Assembly: GCA_026394015.1 (NCBI GenBank)
Contig: JAPKZA010000236.1
Location: 1-64,000 of the forward strand
Direction: 5' to 3'
DNA: 64,000 nt
Source of the DNA: Acidobacteriota bacterium
Lineage (GTDB): Bacteria; Acidobacteriota; Terriglobia; Bryobacterales; Bryobacteraceae
Under the pieces are notes generated by a model. That model saw only the letters and a program-made list of their open reading frames with translations, had not been told where the DNA came from and searched no databases. The position numbers were made by a program, and so were the translations under genes. Positions 7,621-16,293 of the stretch are shown piece after piece. Each line of letters opens with the position of its first letter. The stretch's first letter is position 1.

Positions 7621-8523
7621 TCACTTGCCATCGAGAAACGCGGCGATTTGCGGCGCCAGGGTCTCCTTCTCACAGCGGAACGCGTTGTGGCCGCAACTGC
7701 CTTGTAAGTCGATCAGCTGGGCCTTGAGGAGCTCCGCAAAGGCCCTGGGAGCGGCCGGAGAAACGACTTGGTCCGCCGATGCAATCACGACGAGCACCTT
7801 GGCCTTGACGTCTTTCGCGGCGGTTTCGACAGAGATTGCTTTGCGGCGGCCGATATCGTGCCGGGTGACCGCATCGAACTGGCGCAGGACGTCGGTGGGC
7901 TTGATCCACTTCAGAATTTGCGCGGGGTCGAAGTTCATGACGGTGCGCATCTGCCCCTCGGCGCTGGCGGGATCTCTAGGCTTGCCGATCGGCAGTTGGT
8001 TCACCATGGACGCCCAGAGCTGGGCATCTTTCGCCGACATCCGCGGCGTGCCGACAATCGGAATCGCCTGCTTCATGAAGTTGGGGTAGGCGTACATCCA
8101 TTCGAACGCCTGCATGCCGCCCATGGAGATCCCGATTACGGCGTGCGCCTGGGGCAGGCTTAGTTTCTCGGTCACCAGCACGTACTGCGCTCTGACCATG
8201 TCCCCAATTGTGATGGCCGGGAAGAGTTTGCCCTTTTGGGTTGCGCTGTTCGAAGACGAGGTGGAGACGCCATTGCTGAGCGAGTCCATGGTGACGATGT
8301 ACCATTTCGTGTCATCGAAGAGGTTACCGGCGCCGATGAACGCTTCGAGGTCCGAGGTGCGCCCGTTGAACCAGGCGGGAATCAAGATGACGTTGGACTT
8401 GTCCGCGTTCAACTTTCCATAGGTTCGGTAGCCCATTTTGACGTCGTTGAGCACCTTCCCACTATCGAGCGGGAGGTCTCCAATGTTGGCGAACAGAAGC
8501 GCGGCGGCAAGCAGAGAGCACAT
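7621..8523 (-). CDS. Secreted alpha/beta hydrolase of the MetX-like group
   Basis: A 300-residue protein with an N-terminal signal-like segment (MCSLLAAALLFANIG). The body looks like homoserine O-acetyltransferase relatives: MGYRTYGKLN, a nucleophile elbow GISMGG (Ser133), an acid in ASADQVVSP and the histidine in CGHNAF. True MetX enzymes are cytosolic, about 350-380 residues and sit in methionine loci, so a secreted esterase or hydrolase is more likely. It is divergent from the DUF885 gene with 60 bases between starts, and convergent with the efflux channel with 6 bases between stops. Confidence 0.75.
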   Translation of the reverse strand: MCSLLAAALLFANIGDLPLDSGKVLNDVKMGYRTYGKLNADKSNVILIPAWFNGRTSDLEAFIGAGNLFDDTKWYIVTMDSLSNGVSTSSSNSATQKGKLFPAITIGDMVRAQYVLVTEKLSLPQAHAVIGISMGGMQAFEWMYAYPNFMKQAIPIVGTPRMSAKDAQLWASMVNQLPIGKPRDPASAEGQMRTVMNFDPAQILKWIKPTDVLRQFDAVTRHDIGRRKAISVETAAKDVKAKVLVVIASADQVVSPAAPRAFAELLKAQLIDLQGSCGHNAFRCEKETLAPQIAAFLDGK

Positions 8524-8583
8524 TTCCTACAGTTAACAGAGCGGTGTTTCACGGTTATGAACTCGACCGTCTATGCTGAAGAG

Positions 8584-10347
8584 ATGCTGCGTTCCCTGGT
8601 GGTTTTCTCCCTTCTTTTCGGTTCGATGTCGGTGCTCCCGGCGGCCGATGCCAACTTGACCGAGTTTTTCGATCGGTTCACCAAGGAATGGGTTAGGGCG
8701 GAACCGGAGTTAGCTACCCGCACGCAGTATCTAACGGGCCCGGAGCAGGACCGGCTGGACGGCCAGCTGAGTGAGTTCTCCGCCGCAGCCCGTCGCCAGC
8801 GGACGGAATTGGCCCGCCGCAGCCTCGCTGAACTCCGCCGCTTCGACCAGAAGCAAATGACGCCGTCGCAGCGAGTCTCCGCCCGGGTACTCGACTGGCA
8901 GCTGGATTCCATCGTCCGGGGGGAACGATTTGAAGATTCGAGCTACATCTTCAACCAAGGAATCGCGGGCCAACCGGGCCAGCTCGTCCGGGTCTTCGCC
9001 GATGTCCACCCGGCCCGCTCCGCCCGCGACATTGACACCTATCTGCAGCGCCTGGCGCAGGCCGCTCCGCGACTCGACGCGATGATCGCTGAAGCCCGCC
9101 GCCGCGCCGCCAAAGGCGTCGTGCCGCCACGCTTCATCCTGACGGCGACCATTGGCCAAATCGAACGTCTCCTCGGCGCTGAGCCCTCCAAGGCCGTGCT
9201 GGTCACCGCCTACGACGAGCGGCTGGGGAAAGTGGCGACGATCGCCACACAGGACCGAGAACGCTACCGCGCCGCGGCCACCAAGCTCGTCGCTGAGCAG
9301 GTGAACCCGGCGTTTCGTCGCGCCATCGCGCTGCTGCAGGAACAGTTACGCACCGCCACCGATGCCGCCGGCATCTCAAACGTTCCCGGCGGCCTGGACG
9401 TTTACGCCTGGCGGTTGCGGACGAACACGACCACCGCGCTGACGGCGGATCAGATTCATCGGACCGGCTTGGAGCAAGTCACGCGGCTAGAGGGGCAGAT
9501 GGACCAAGTGCTGCGCCAGATGGGTTATACGCAGGGCTCGTTTCAGGAGCGGTTCGCCAAGGCCGAAGCGGACAACAGCTACCCGGAACGCGAGAACATC
9601 CGCGAGACGATTCTGGCTGATTATGCCGCCATGATCCGCGACGCCGAGAAGCGGGCCGATACCCTGTTCGATATCCGTCCGAAGGCGCCCATCCAGGTTC
9701 GGCGGATCCCCGAGTATCAGGAGCGCAACGCGGCCGCCAACTATCTGACGCCCGCCATTGACGGCACCCGGCCGGGCACCTTCAACGTCCCGTTAGTGGG
9801 GCCTAAGTTTTCCAAGCTGCGTATGCGCAGCCTGGCGAACCACGAGGGGGTTCCGGGGCACCATTTTCAACTGGCGCTGCAGCAGGAAGATCAGGGGCTG
9901 CCGCGCTTCCGGTCCGCCGGGGTGCTGCGCGAGGGGCTGACCGCCTATGTCGAAGGTTGGGCGCTGTACACCGAGGTGCTTGCGATTGAAAGCGGCTGGT
10001 ATGACGACGATCTGCCGAGTAAGTTGGGGGCCTTCGCGTCGCAGTTGTTTCGGGCTAAGCGGTTGGTGGTGGACACGGGGTTGCATACCAAAGGCTGGAC
10101 CCGGCAGCAGGCGATCGACTATGGCATTCCGGTGAGCGAGGTGGAACGCTACGTTGCCGCGCCGGGGCAGGCTTGCGCGTACATGATCGGGCAATTGAAG
10201 ATCATGGAACTGCGCTCCAAGGCCAAGCGCGAGCTAGGCGATAAGTTTTCGATCAAGGAGTTCCACAACGCCCTGCTCCGCGCCGGCTCGGCACCGCTTG
10301 AGGTGATGGAATCTGTGGTCGAGGAGTATATTCGGACCAGCCGTTAG
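8584..10347 (+). CDS. Secreted DUF885 metallopeptidase-like protein
   Basis: ATG 8584 gives a signal peptide (MLRSLVVFSLLFGSMSVLPAADA) and a 587-residue product; an in-frame ATG at 8557 is a weaker alternative. The protein matches the DUF885 family of all-helical, thermolysin-like proteins. The zinc-ligand-like motif HEGVPGHHFQ is at about residue 420, with the downstream glutamate region LREGLTAYVEGWALYTEVL. Likely an exported peptidase or hydrolase. Third-position usage is C-rich up to about 9780 and G-rich afterwards. The stop overlaps the convergent VOC gene by 4 bases. Confidence 0.85.
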   Translation: MLRSLVVFSLLFGSMSVLPAADANLTEFFDRFTKEWVRAEPELATRTQYLTGPEQDRLDGQLSEFSAAARRQRTELARRSLAELRRFDQKQMTPSQRVSARVLDWQLDSIVRGERFEDSSYIFNQGIAGQPGQLVRVFADVHPARSARDIDTYLQRLAQAAPRLDAMIAEARRRAAKGVVPPRFILTATIGQIERLLGAEPSKAVLVTAYDERLGKVATIATQDRERYRAAATKLVAEQVNPAFRRAIALLQEQLRTATDAAGISNVPGGLDVYAWRLRTNTTTALTADQIHRTGLEQVTRLEGQMDQVLRQMGYTQGSFQERFAKAEADNSYPERENIRETILADYAAMIRDAEKRADTLFDIRPKAPIQVRRIPEYQERNAAANYLTPAIDGTRPGTFNVPLVGPKFSKLRMRSLANHEGVPGHHFQLALQQEDQGLPRFRSAGVLREGLTAYVEGWALYTEVLAIESGWYDDDLPSKLGAFASQLFRAKRLVVDTGLHTKGWTRQQAIDYGIPVSEVERYVAAPGQACAYMIGQLKIMELRSKAKRELGDKFSIKEFHNALLRAGSAPLEVMESVVEEYIRTSR

Positions 10348-10682
10348 CGGAGTCCGAAGACGTTGCCTTCGGGGTCCAAAGCATCGAAGCCGCCCCAGGG
10401 GCGGGGGATGATGACGGCTCCGAGGGCGGTGAGGCGCTGGCAGGCGGCGGGGACGTCGGGCACGGAGAAGATCAGCTTGATGGGCGTATCTTCGCGCGGC
10501 TCAGGCGGGGACGTGATTTCGAACTGGCCGGCGATATGGGGCGGGATGGCGTGCAGGGCCAGGTTAGAAAACTCAACATAGGTTTCCTCGGTTGTGACGG
10601 GGACTTCGCCGAGGGCTTGGCGATAGAACGCTGCCATGCGAGGAAGATCCTTGACGAAGATCATGGTTAAGTGGAGCCGCAT
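10344..10682 (-). CDS. VOC-superfamily (glyoxalase-like) protein
   Basis: I start at ATG 10682 (112 residues, MRLHLTMIFVKDLPRMAAFY) because the upstream extension looks non-coding. It is a single-domain member of the vicinal oxygen chelate superfamily: a first beta-alpha-beta unit (MIFVKDLPRMAAFYRQALG), then a second (KLIFSVPDVPAACQRLTALGA) ending DPEGNVFGLR. It probably forms a dimer that binds a metal or small ligand; dioxygenase, glyoxalase and resistance roles are all possible and the sequence does not choose. Confidence 0.75.
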   Translation of the reverse strand: MRLHLTMIFVKDLPRMAAFYRQALGEVPVTTEETYVEFSNLALHAIPPHIAGQFEITSPPEPREDTPIKLIFSVPDVPAACQRLTALGAVIIPRPWGGFDALDPEGNVFGLR

Positions 10683-10780
10683 CCGTCCGATGATAACGGA
10701 GGTGGGACTTTCGGTGCGATGGGATGGGGGTTGCGGCCCTCGCGGCAGAGGACGGGTATAACCTAATAACGGAGTCAACC

Positions 10781-11944
10781 TTGTTTCGTTTGCTGCTTCC
10801 CCTTCTCTTCTTCCACGATTGGCCGCAACTGCTGGGCCCGCATCGTAACGGCGTCTATACCGATTCCGATGTCGCGTGGCCGAGCCGGATGGCCTGGGAA
10901 AAGGAGGTGGGCGCCGGCCTCGCGCCGCCGGTGATCGTCGGCGGTAAGGTGATTCTGTTTCACCGAAAGGGGAACAAGGAGATCGTCGAAGCGTTCGAAG
11001 CCGCCACCGGCAAGACCGTTTGGACGTTCGAGTATCCGACGTCCTATCGGGACGATTTTGGGTTCGACAACGGGCCGCGGTCCGCCCCGACGGTGGCCGG
11101 CGGACGAGTCTTCACGTTTGGTGCCGAGGGGGTGCTGCACGGGCTCGACCTCAACACCGGAGCCAAGATATGGCGGGTGGACGTCAACAAGCAGTACGAC
11201 GTGCCGAAAGGTTGGTTCGGCGCGGGCTGTTCGCCGCTGGTACACGGGGGCAAGCTGTATCTGAACATCGGCTCGAAGAAGGCGGGGGTCGGGGCTTTCG
11301 ATCCGGCGACCGGGGCGCTGCTCTGGAAGGCGTCGAACCAGGAGGCGAGTTACTCCTCACCGACGGCGGCTTCGTTTGGCATCGTGTTCTTTACCCGGGA
11401 GGGGATCCTCGTGACGAATCCAGACACGGGTCGGGTCCTGTTCGAAAAGCGTTGGCGCGCCAGGCCGCAAGCTTCCGCCAACGTGGCGACGCCGCTGGTC
11501 GACGGCAACCTGCTGTTTGTGAGTTCCAACTATGCGGTGGGGGCGATTGTGTTGGACTTTTCTACCATGCCGCCGAAGGAGCTATGGTCCGGCGACGACG
11601 CGATTTCGGCCCATTATGCGACGCCCGTGCTGCTCAACGGCGTTCTGTACGGGCTGCATGGACCGACGCAAACGGGGCAGCAGCTGCGCGCGGTGGAGAT
11701 GAAGACGGGCAAGGTTTTGTGGAAGATGCTGGCCAGTCAGAAGGGGGGATCGGTGACGCTGCTGCAGGATCATCTGATGATGATTCGGGACGACGGTGAG
11801 ATTTTCAAGATCAAACCGGACCCGGAGAAAGTGGACGTCCTGAGTAACTTCAAAGTGCTTGATGGCAAGGTACGGGCGTTCCCCGCTATTGGGAACGGGT
11901 TGGTTTGTTTCCGGAACACCCATACGTTGGCTTGCCTGCGGTAG
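10781..11944 (+). CDS. PQQ-like beta-propeller protein, secreted
   Basis: I choose TTG 10781, since GGAG at 10771-10774 is well placed and the product begins with a hydrophobic leader (FRLLLPLLFF) followed by the common DWPQLLGPHRNGVY opening of these proteins. 387 residues. Propeller blades are visible as repeated G-G-K/R-V-x-x-F and D-x-x-T-G-x-x-x-W units (AATGKTVWTFEY, LNTGAKIWRVDV, PATGALLWKA, MKTGKVLWKML). No dehydrogenase residues or heme motif, so a scaffold or binding role is likelier than PQQ catalysis. Located just upstream of the sulfatase on the same strand. Confidence 0.75.
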   Translation: MFRLLLPLLFFHDWPQLLGPHRNGVYTDSDVAWPSRMAWEKEVGAGLAPPVIVGGKVILFHRKGNKEIVEAFEAATGKTVWTFEYPTSYRDDFGFDNGPRSAPTVAGGRVFTFGAEGVLHGLDLNTGAKIWRVDVNKQYDVPKGWFGAGCSPLVHGGKLYLNIGSKKAGVGAFDPATGALLWKASNQEASYSSPTAASFGIVFFTREGILVTNPDTGRVLFEKRWRARPQASANVATPLVDGNLLFVSSNYAVGAIVLDFSTMPPKELWSGDDAISAHYATPVLLNGVLYGLHGPTQTGQQLRAVEMKTGKVLWKMLASQKGGSVTLLQDHLMMIRDDGEIFKIKPDPEKVDVLSNFKVLDGKVRAFPAIGNGLVCFRNTHTLACLR

Positions 11945-11978
11945 CCGGGACTGCCCGAAATGTGAAAGGCTATGAGCC

Positions 11979-13436
11979 ATGCGGCGACGGGAACTGTTGG
12001 CAGGAATAGCGATGATGGCGGGATGCGGGCGGCAGGCGGAGCCGCGGCCGAACATCTTGCTCGTGATTTCGGATGACCAGTCCTGGCGCGACGCGGGAGC
12101 CTACGGGGCCAAGCACGTCGCCACGCCCGCGTTCGACCGGATCGCGCGGGAAGGGTTGTTGTTCAAGAACTCGTTCTCGGCCAGCCCTTCCTGCACCCCG
12201 GCCCGCAGCGCGGTGTTGATGGGTCGGCACGCCTGGCAGCAGGGGGAAGCGGGGGTGTTGTATGGGGCGATGCCGCCGACCATTCCGCTGTATCCGCATT
12301 TGCTGGAGGATGCGGGGTACGCGACGGGCTACACGGGGAAGGGTTGGGCACCCGGGAATTGGAAGGCGTTGGGCGGGACGCGGAACCCTTGTGGGAAAGA
12401 GTACAACAGCAAGCGCCACGCGGAGGCGGTGCGGCCCGGGATTGAGCCGAGCGACTACTCGGAGAACTTTCGACAGTTTCTGGCGGAACGCTCGAAGGGC
12501 CAGCCGTTCTGCTTCTGGCTGGGGTCGAAGGAACCGCATCGGGTCTACGACGAAGGGAGCGGGCTGCGGCTCGGCAAGAAGCTGGAAGAGGCGCAGGTGC
12601 CGGAATTCTTGCCGGACACCCCGGAGGTGCGGTCGGACCTGCTCGACTACTATCTGGAGATCGAGTGGTACGACGCGCAGTTGGCCAAGACGCTGCGGAT
12701 CCTGGAGGAGGCGGGGGAGCTGGAGAATACGCTCATCGTGGTGACGAGCGACAACGGGATGCCGTTTCCCCATGCCAAGGTGAGCCTGTACGACTGGGGC
12801 ATGCATATGCCGCTGGCGGTGCGCTGGGGGGCGAAGTTGCAGCGGGGAAGGGTGGTGGAGGATCTGGTCAGCCACACGGATTTTGCGCCGACCTTTTTGG
12901 CGGCGGCGGGAGTACCGCAGCCGGCGGGGATGGCGGGGAAGAGTTTGCTGCCGTTGCTGCTGGGCGAGGCGAGTTGGGAGCCGCGGAAGGCGGTGTTCAG
13001 CGGCATGGAGCGGCATACGATGTGCCGGCCGGACGGGGCGGGCTATCCGATGCGTTCCATGCGGACGGCGGAGTTCCTCTATATCAAGAACTACGCGCCC
13101 GATCGGTGGCCGACGGGGGGCGAGTTCTTATCTTCGAACAAGACGCCACACGGGGATATCGACGCCGCCCCGACGAAGGAGGTGCTGATCGGCCCGACGG
13201 CGGCGGCGCGGTTTCCGAAGCAGGTGGCGTGGTGTTTGGCCAAGCGTCCGGCGGAGGAGCTCTACGAAGTGGGGACGTATTTGGAGGAGACGGGGGACCC
13301 GCGCGCGGCGGGCCAGGACCCTTGGCAGGGGTATGTTTATCGCCAGACGGACGGGTATGGGGCAAGCTTCAATACGAGCTTGCCGGAGGCAGCGCGGGAG
13401 GCGGCACGGACGAGGAAGATGCACAAGCCGGAGTAG
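11979..13436 (+). CDS. Lipoprotein-type sulfatase (alkaline phosphatase superfamily)
   Basis: A 485-residue protein. The N-terminus MRRRELLAGIAMMAGCG carries both twin arginines and a lipobox with Cys16, so export with lipid anchoring is likely. NILLVISDDQSW supplies the metal aspartates. The CTPAR motif at residues 72-76 holds the cysteine that would be converted to formylglycine, and VVTSDNG (about 250-256) is the second metal site. Substrate is probably a sulfated polysaccharide or another sulfate ester, but this cannot be read from sequence. No formylglycine-generating enzyme lies in the window. The stop is 2 bases from the convergent VapC stop. Confidence 0.85.
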   Translation: MRRRELLAGIAMMAGCGRQAEPRPNILLVISDDQSWRDAGAYGAKHVATPAFDRIAREGLLFKNSFSASPSCTPARSAVLMGRHAWQQGEAGVLYGAMPPTIPLYPHLLEDAGYATGYTGKGWAPGNWKALGGTRNPCGKEYNSKRHAEAVRPGIEPSDYSENFRQFLAERSKGQPFCFWLGSKEPHRVYDEGSGLRLGKKLEEAQVPEFLPDTPEVRSDLLDYYLEIEWYDAQLAKTLRILEEAGELENTLIVVTSDNGMPFPHAKVSLYDWGMHMPLAVRWGAKLQRGRVVEDLVSHTDFAPTFLAAAGVPQPAGMAGKSLLPLLLGEASWEPRKAVFSGMERHTMCRPDGAGYPMRSMRTAEFLYIKNYAPDRWPTGGEFLSSNKTPHGDIDAAPTKEVLIGPTAAARFPKQVAWCLAKRPAEELYEVGTYLEETGDPRAAGQDPWQGYVYRQTDGYGASFNTSLPEAAREAARTRKMHKPE

Positions 13437-13438
13437 GG

Positions 13439-13840
13439 TTAGTGGGGTTTCGGAGGATGGGCGACCAACGGCACCCCCGCTCGTTGGGCTCGGCGAACCA
13501 GGGCTTTATCGAAGGAGAGGAAGGTCGCGCCGGGGGGGCGGCTCGTGAGGTGCATGGCGTCGGCGATCTGGAGGCCCTGGGAAACCAAGTCGAGAGCGTC
13601 ACGCACGGCGTTTGAGTCTTCTACTACGATGTTCGTGGTGTCAAGAAGCTTCTTGAAAGCGTCACAAACCATTGCCTCGTCAAAACCGTGATCTTTGCGG
13701 AGGTGCCAGGCAGTGTCGAGAAGAACGGTCTCGGCGATCCAGACAGGGCCGACGGCAAGGGCCGCTTGAACCGCTACGAATTGGTCTTGGTCGTCGGCAA
13801 CGAGGAAGCGAACGAGGAGATTAGTATCGACGGCTGTCAT
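13439..13840 (-). CDS. VapC-type PIN-domain ribonuclease toxin
   Basis: A 133-residue PIN domain: the first acid in AVDTNLLVRFLV (Asp5), a middle E in AETVLLDTAW, a third acidic cluster in GLQIADAMHL and the last in FLSFDKALVRRA. Such toxins cut tRNA or rRNA in a metal-dependent way. It overlaps the end of the AbrB-type antitoxin gene by 20 bases, antitoxin first, which is the standard VapBC order. Confidence 0.85.
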   Translation of the reverse strand: MTAVDTNLLVRFLVADDQDQFVAVQAALAVGPVWIAETVLLDTAWHLRKDHGFDEAMVCDAFKKLLDTTNIVVEDSNAVRDALDLVSQGLQIADAMHLTSRPPGATFLSFDKALVRRAQRAGVPLVAHPPKPH

Positions 13841-14090
13841 ACTTGCGCTTCACTTCACGATCCATTGCCGCCTTAATCTGCTTGTCCGTCAAGGGAGCCC
13901 TCCCAGGCCGCTTGAGAATGCCAGCGAGGTCGCTGATAGAGTACTTTTTTGCCTGATCAACCGGACGTAGTAAGACGCCTTCGGGCGTGCCTTCGACGGT
14001 GAACTCCGTACCCGGAACCCACCCCCGGGCGGAGCGGAGTTCCTTGGGCAGTGCGATTTGGCCTTTGGTGGAGAGCTTGGTGGTTTCCAT
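13821..14090 (-). CDS. VapB/AbrB-type antitoxin
   Basis: An 89-residue protein starting at ATG 14090. The N-terminal half is a swapped-hairpin AbrB domain (TTKLSTKGQIALPKELRSA, then GTEFTVEGTPEGVLLRPV). The basic, helical C-terminal half (ILKRPGRAPLTDKQIKAAM) would wrap the PIN toxin. It likely represses the pair's promoter through the AbrB domain. A longer frame continues upstream but looks non-coding there and overlaps another gene. Confidence 0.8.
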   Translation of the reverse strand: METTKLSTKGQIALPKELRSARGWVPGTEFTVEGTPEGVLLRPVDQAKKYSISDLAGILKRPGRAPLTDKQIKAAMDREVKRKYDSRRY

Positions 14091-14100
14091 GGGTAAGACC

Positions 14101-14727
14101 TCAGTAAGATGATGATACCTTCCCCAGACCCGCGGCCACCTTCCGCCAGAACGCGTCGGCTTGGGGCGGGGTTCGGGCGACGTCTTTCCATCGGTCGAAT
14201 CCGGGGTTGGTGCCGTATCTCCAATAGGTGAGATCGGGTATATAGAAGTGCTTAATCCCGGCGAGCAGGTAGTCGAACCAGGTCTCCAGCGAGTATCGGA
14301 GATGCACCTCGGGACGGACGAGAAGCACTCGGTCTCGTTCCTTACGGACTTGGACCAGACGTCCGTCCGGTATGCCTTCGGCGGATAAGAACACGAAGCT
14401 GACGAGGTCTTCGCCCGGGTAGAAAAAGCCGGGGCCAGCGAGCTTGAACTGAAGGCCGTTGAGCCGGGGTTGTGTGAGCGGCTCACCGAGCTCCAGGCGC
14501 GGCTGCGGAGACCGGGAAAAGGCGCTGCGCAGCTCCACAGCGGGAGCGGAGGAAGCGGCGAGATAGCACGGGCGGGAAGGGGTCCAATTGCGAAAGGTGG
14601 TGAGTGAGTAGGGCGGATCCACGAAGCGGTCAAAGTGGTCGGCGATGGGCACAAGGCGTTGCGTGAGATCCCGCTGGACGGCGGGTTTCGCGCAAGTTCC
14701 TTCCCAGCTCACGATGACAGAGGGCAT
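14101..14727 (-). CDS. Conserved-looking protein of unknown function
   Basis: A 208-residue soluble protein that I do not recognise. It has Pro/Trp/Tyr-rich stretches (DRFVDPPYSLTTFRNW, HLRYSLETWFDYLLAGIKHFYIPDLTYWRYG) and no signal peptide, membrane segment or known motif. The reading frame is full length and consistent with local codon use. It ends 10 bases before the vapB start, so it could be co-transcribed with the TA pair, although nothing links them functionally. Confidence 0.5.
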   Translation of the reverse strand: MPSVIVSWEGTCAKPAVQRDLTQRLVPIADHFDRFVDPPYSLTTFRNWTPSRPCYLAASSAPAVELRSAFSRSPQPRLELGEPLTQPRLNGLQFKLAGPGFFYPGEDLVSFVFLSAEGIPDGRLVQVRKERDRVLLVRPEVHLRYSLETWFDYLLAGIKHFYIPDLTYWRYGTNPGFDRWKDVARTPPQADAFWRKVAAGLGKVSSSY

Positions 14728-14796
14728 GATTCCAAGGCTCCGCTTCGATTATCCCGCGCTGGAAGGGCGGTAGGCTGAAGATAGGGAGGTACTACC

Positions 14797-15582
14797 ATGG
14801 CTTCGGTTGCATTCTTCGATCTGGCGGAGTTTGGGTTGCGGCTGTTGACGCCCGGGCACGAGGGCTTTGTGAAGTGGGCAACTTCAATTAGGGAAGGGGC
14901 GGATCTGAGCCGGTCCGCCGTGTTGGTCAATGACAGCGGACAAGCGGTGGTGGCCTTGGGTTACGTTTGGCGCTATACGACCAGGGAGGGCCGAACGCAG
15001 ACTTCGCGGCACGAGAACTTCGGTTCCAGCATGCAGATGGACGTGCTGAGCGGGCGAGCGAAAGTGGTGGCAGATCAAGCGAGCTTTCTTCTGGCGGGGT
15101 CGAAGCGGCTGATTACGGAAGAAGGCATGTTTGGAGACAACACGGATGTGTTGCGGGTGCCGCCACCGGTCGGAGGCTATTGCTGGGTGGGGGGAGGGAT
15201 GCGGGGGCGCGACCGCCAGCGGGAAGACGCGGAGGCGGTGACGCTGCATTTGGACTACGCCTTTCTGGAAGATGGGCTCTGCGTAGGCCCGGACGAAGCG
15301 GGGCGATTTGCCGAGATTACCGATTCGATGGCGGAGCAACGTCGAGTGGCCGGTGAGATTGTGGCGGTGCTGGACCAGGGCGGTACTCGTGGGGCGGCGT
15401 TCGATATCTTGCAGCCCCTGGCACAAGAAGGGCCGGGCTTCCGGGCGTCGCCGATGTTCGCTCACATGGGGATCTCCCAACTGACCCGGAGTGAGCTGGG
15501 TGAGTTGCGGGCTTGGTTTGCGGCGGTGGCCGAGGCTCCGGGTTTGGCATTGCGGCGGCCTACTTCTTCCTCCCCTAGGTGA
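14797..15582 (+). CDS. Unknown 261-residue protein
   Basis: ATG 14797 has a strong GGGAGG site 7-12 bases upstream. The product is a soluble, mixed alpha/beta protein; features are LAEFGLRLLTPGHEGFVKWA near the start and an extended central sheet region (VALGYVWRYTTREG; GGYCWVGGGMRGRDRQ). I do not recognise a family. It is divergent from the unknown protein at 14101-14727 with a 69-base gap, and overlaps the 3' end of the outer membrane protein gene by 8 bases. Confidence 0.5.
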   Translation: MASVAFFDLAEFGLRLLTPGHEGFVKWATSIREGADLSRSAVLVNDSGQAVVALGYVWRYTTREGRTQTSRHENFGSSMQMDVLSGRAKVVADQASFLLAGSKRLITEEGMFGDNTDVLRVPPPVGGYCWVGGGMRGRDRQREDAEAVTLHLDYAFLEDGLCVGPDEAGRFAEITDSMAEQRRVAGEIVAVLDQGGTRGAAFDILQPLAQEGPGFRASPMFAHMGISQLTRSELGELRAWFAAVAEAPGLALRRPTSSSPR

Positions 15583-16210
15583 AACCGACGAGAGCGGTGA
15601 ACCGGTTGGAGATGGGGTATTCGTTGCGGGGGCGATCGAAGCGGACTTCCGGGGCGATAGTGAGGTAGCGAGTTTTGAATTCGAGACCGCCGCCGACCAC
15701 CGGGCTTCCTTTCTGGAATCTCGACGACTCGACTCTGCTATTGCGAGGATCAAAGAACCCTTCGCCTGACGGTAGGCAGGAGCCCTGGGGGCCAGTGCAA
15801 CGATAAACGGCTATTGACTCCGACGAGGAGCGAGACCACGAGTAACCCGCGCTCACGAAAGGTCGCAGCGGACCTACGTTGAAGCGGTACTTCAGGAGCA
15901 ACGGAAAATCCCAGATCCCTGCCCTTTGATAGGTGTTGGCGAGGTACGAGTTGGACCCCGGAGAGAATTGGAAAGAGTAGACATCGTCAGTCCGACTGGT
16001 GCGGTACAAGGCATTGAATTCCAGGGCAAAGCGGGCGGGGAGTCGCAGTTCGACAGAAGGGCCTCCGGTCCACCGGCCTTGGGTGACCGTGGTCTGCTTG
16101 GGGTCGTTCAAAGGCGCTCCGATCTTGGCACCGACAGAGATGGAAAACGGCTTGCCGGACTGAGCCAAGACGGGCAGACTGAGAAACAAGAGAAGTAAGG
16201 CGAATCGCAT
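15575..16210 (-). CDS. Outer membrane beta-barrel protein (OprF/OmpX-like fold)
   Basis: I start at ATG 16210, giving 211 residues and a clear signal peptide (MRFALLLLFLSLPVLAQ). The mature part alternates aromatic and polar residues in short strands, typical of an 8-10-stranded barrel: VGAKIGAPLND, PSVELRLPARFALEFNALYR, FPLLLKYRFNVGPLRPFVSAGYSW, and a final strand ending ALVGFT with a terminal-aromatic pattern. Two cysteines (RCTGPQGSC) could form a surface loop disulfide. Function unknown. Confidence 0.7.
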   Translation of the reverse strand: MRFALLLLFLSLPVLAQSGKPFSISVGAKIGAPLNDPKQTTVTQGRWTGGPSVELRLPARFALEFNALYRTSRTDDVYSFQFSPGSNSYLANTYQRAGIWDFPLLLKYRFNVGPLRPFVSAGYSWSRSSSESIAVYRCTGPQGSCLPSGEGFFDPRNSRVESSRFQKGSPVVGGGLEFKTRYLTIAPEVRFDRPRNEYPISNRFTALVGFT

Positions 16211-16293
16211 AGCGACTGACGGAGCATGTGGATGGCCGTTCGGGTGGCGATGCAAACAAAGGGCCGGTTCTTGCCGAACTGTGCCAGCGCGGG

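Noticed and set aside
7621-8523. Calling the secreted hydrolase a homoserine O-acetyltransferase (metX)
   Set aside because: It has a signal-like leader, is too short and lies far from methionine genes; the generic alpha/beta hydrolase call is safer.
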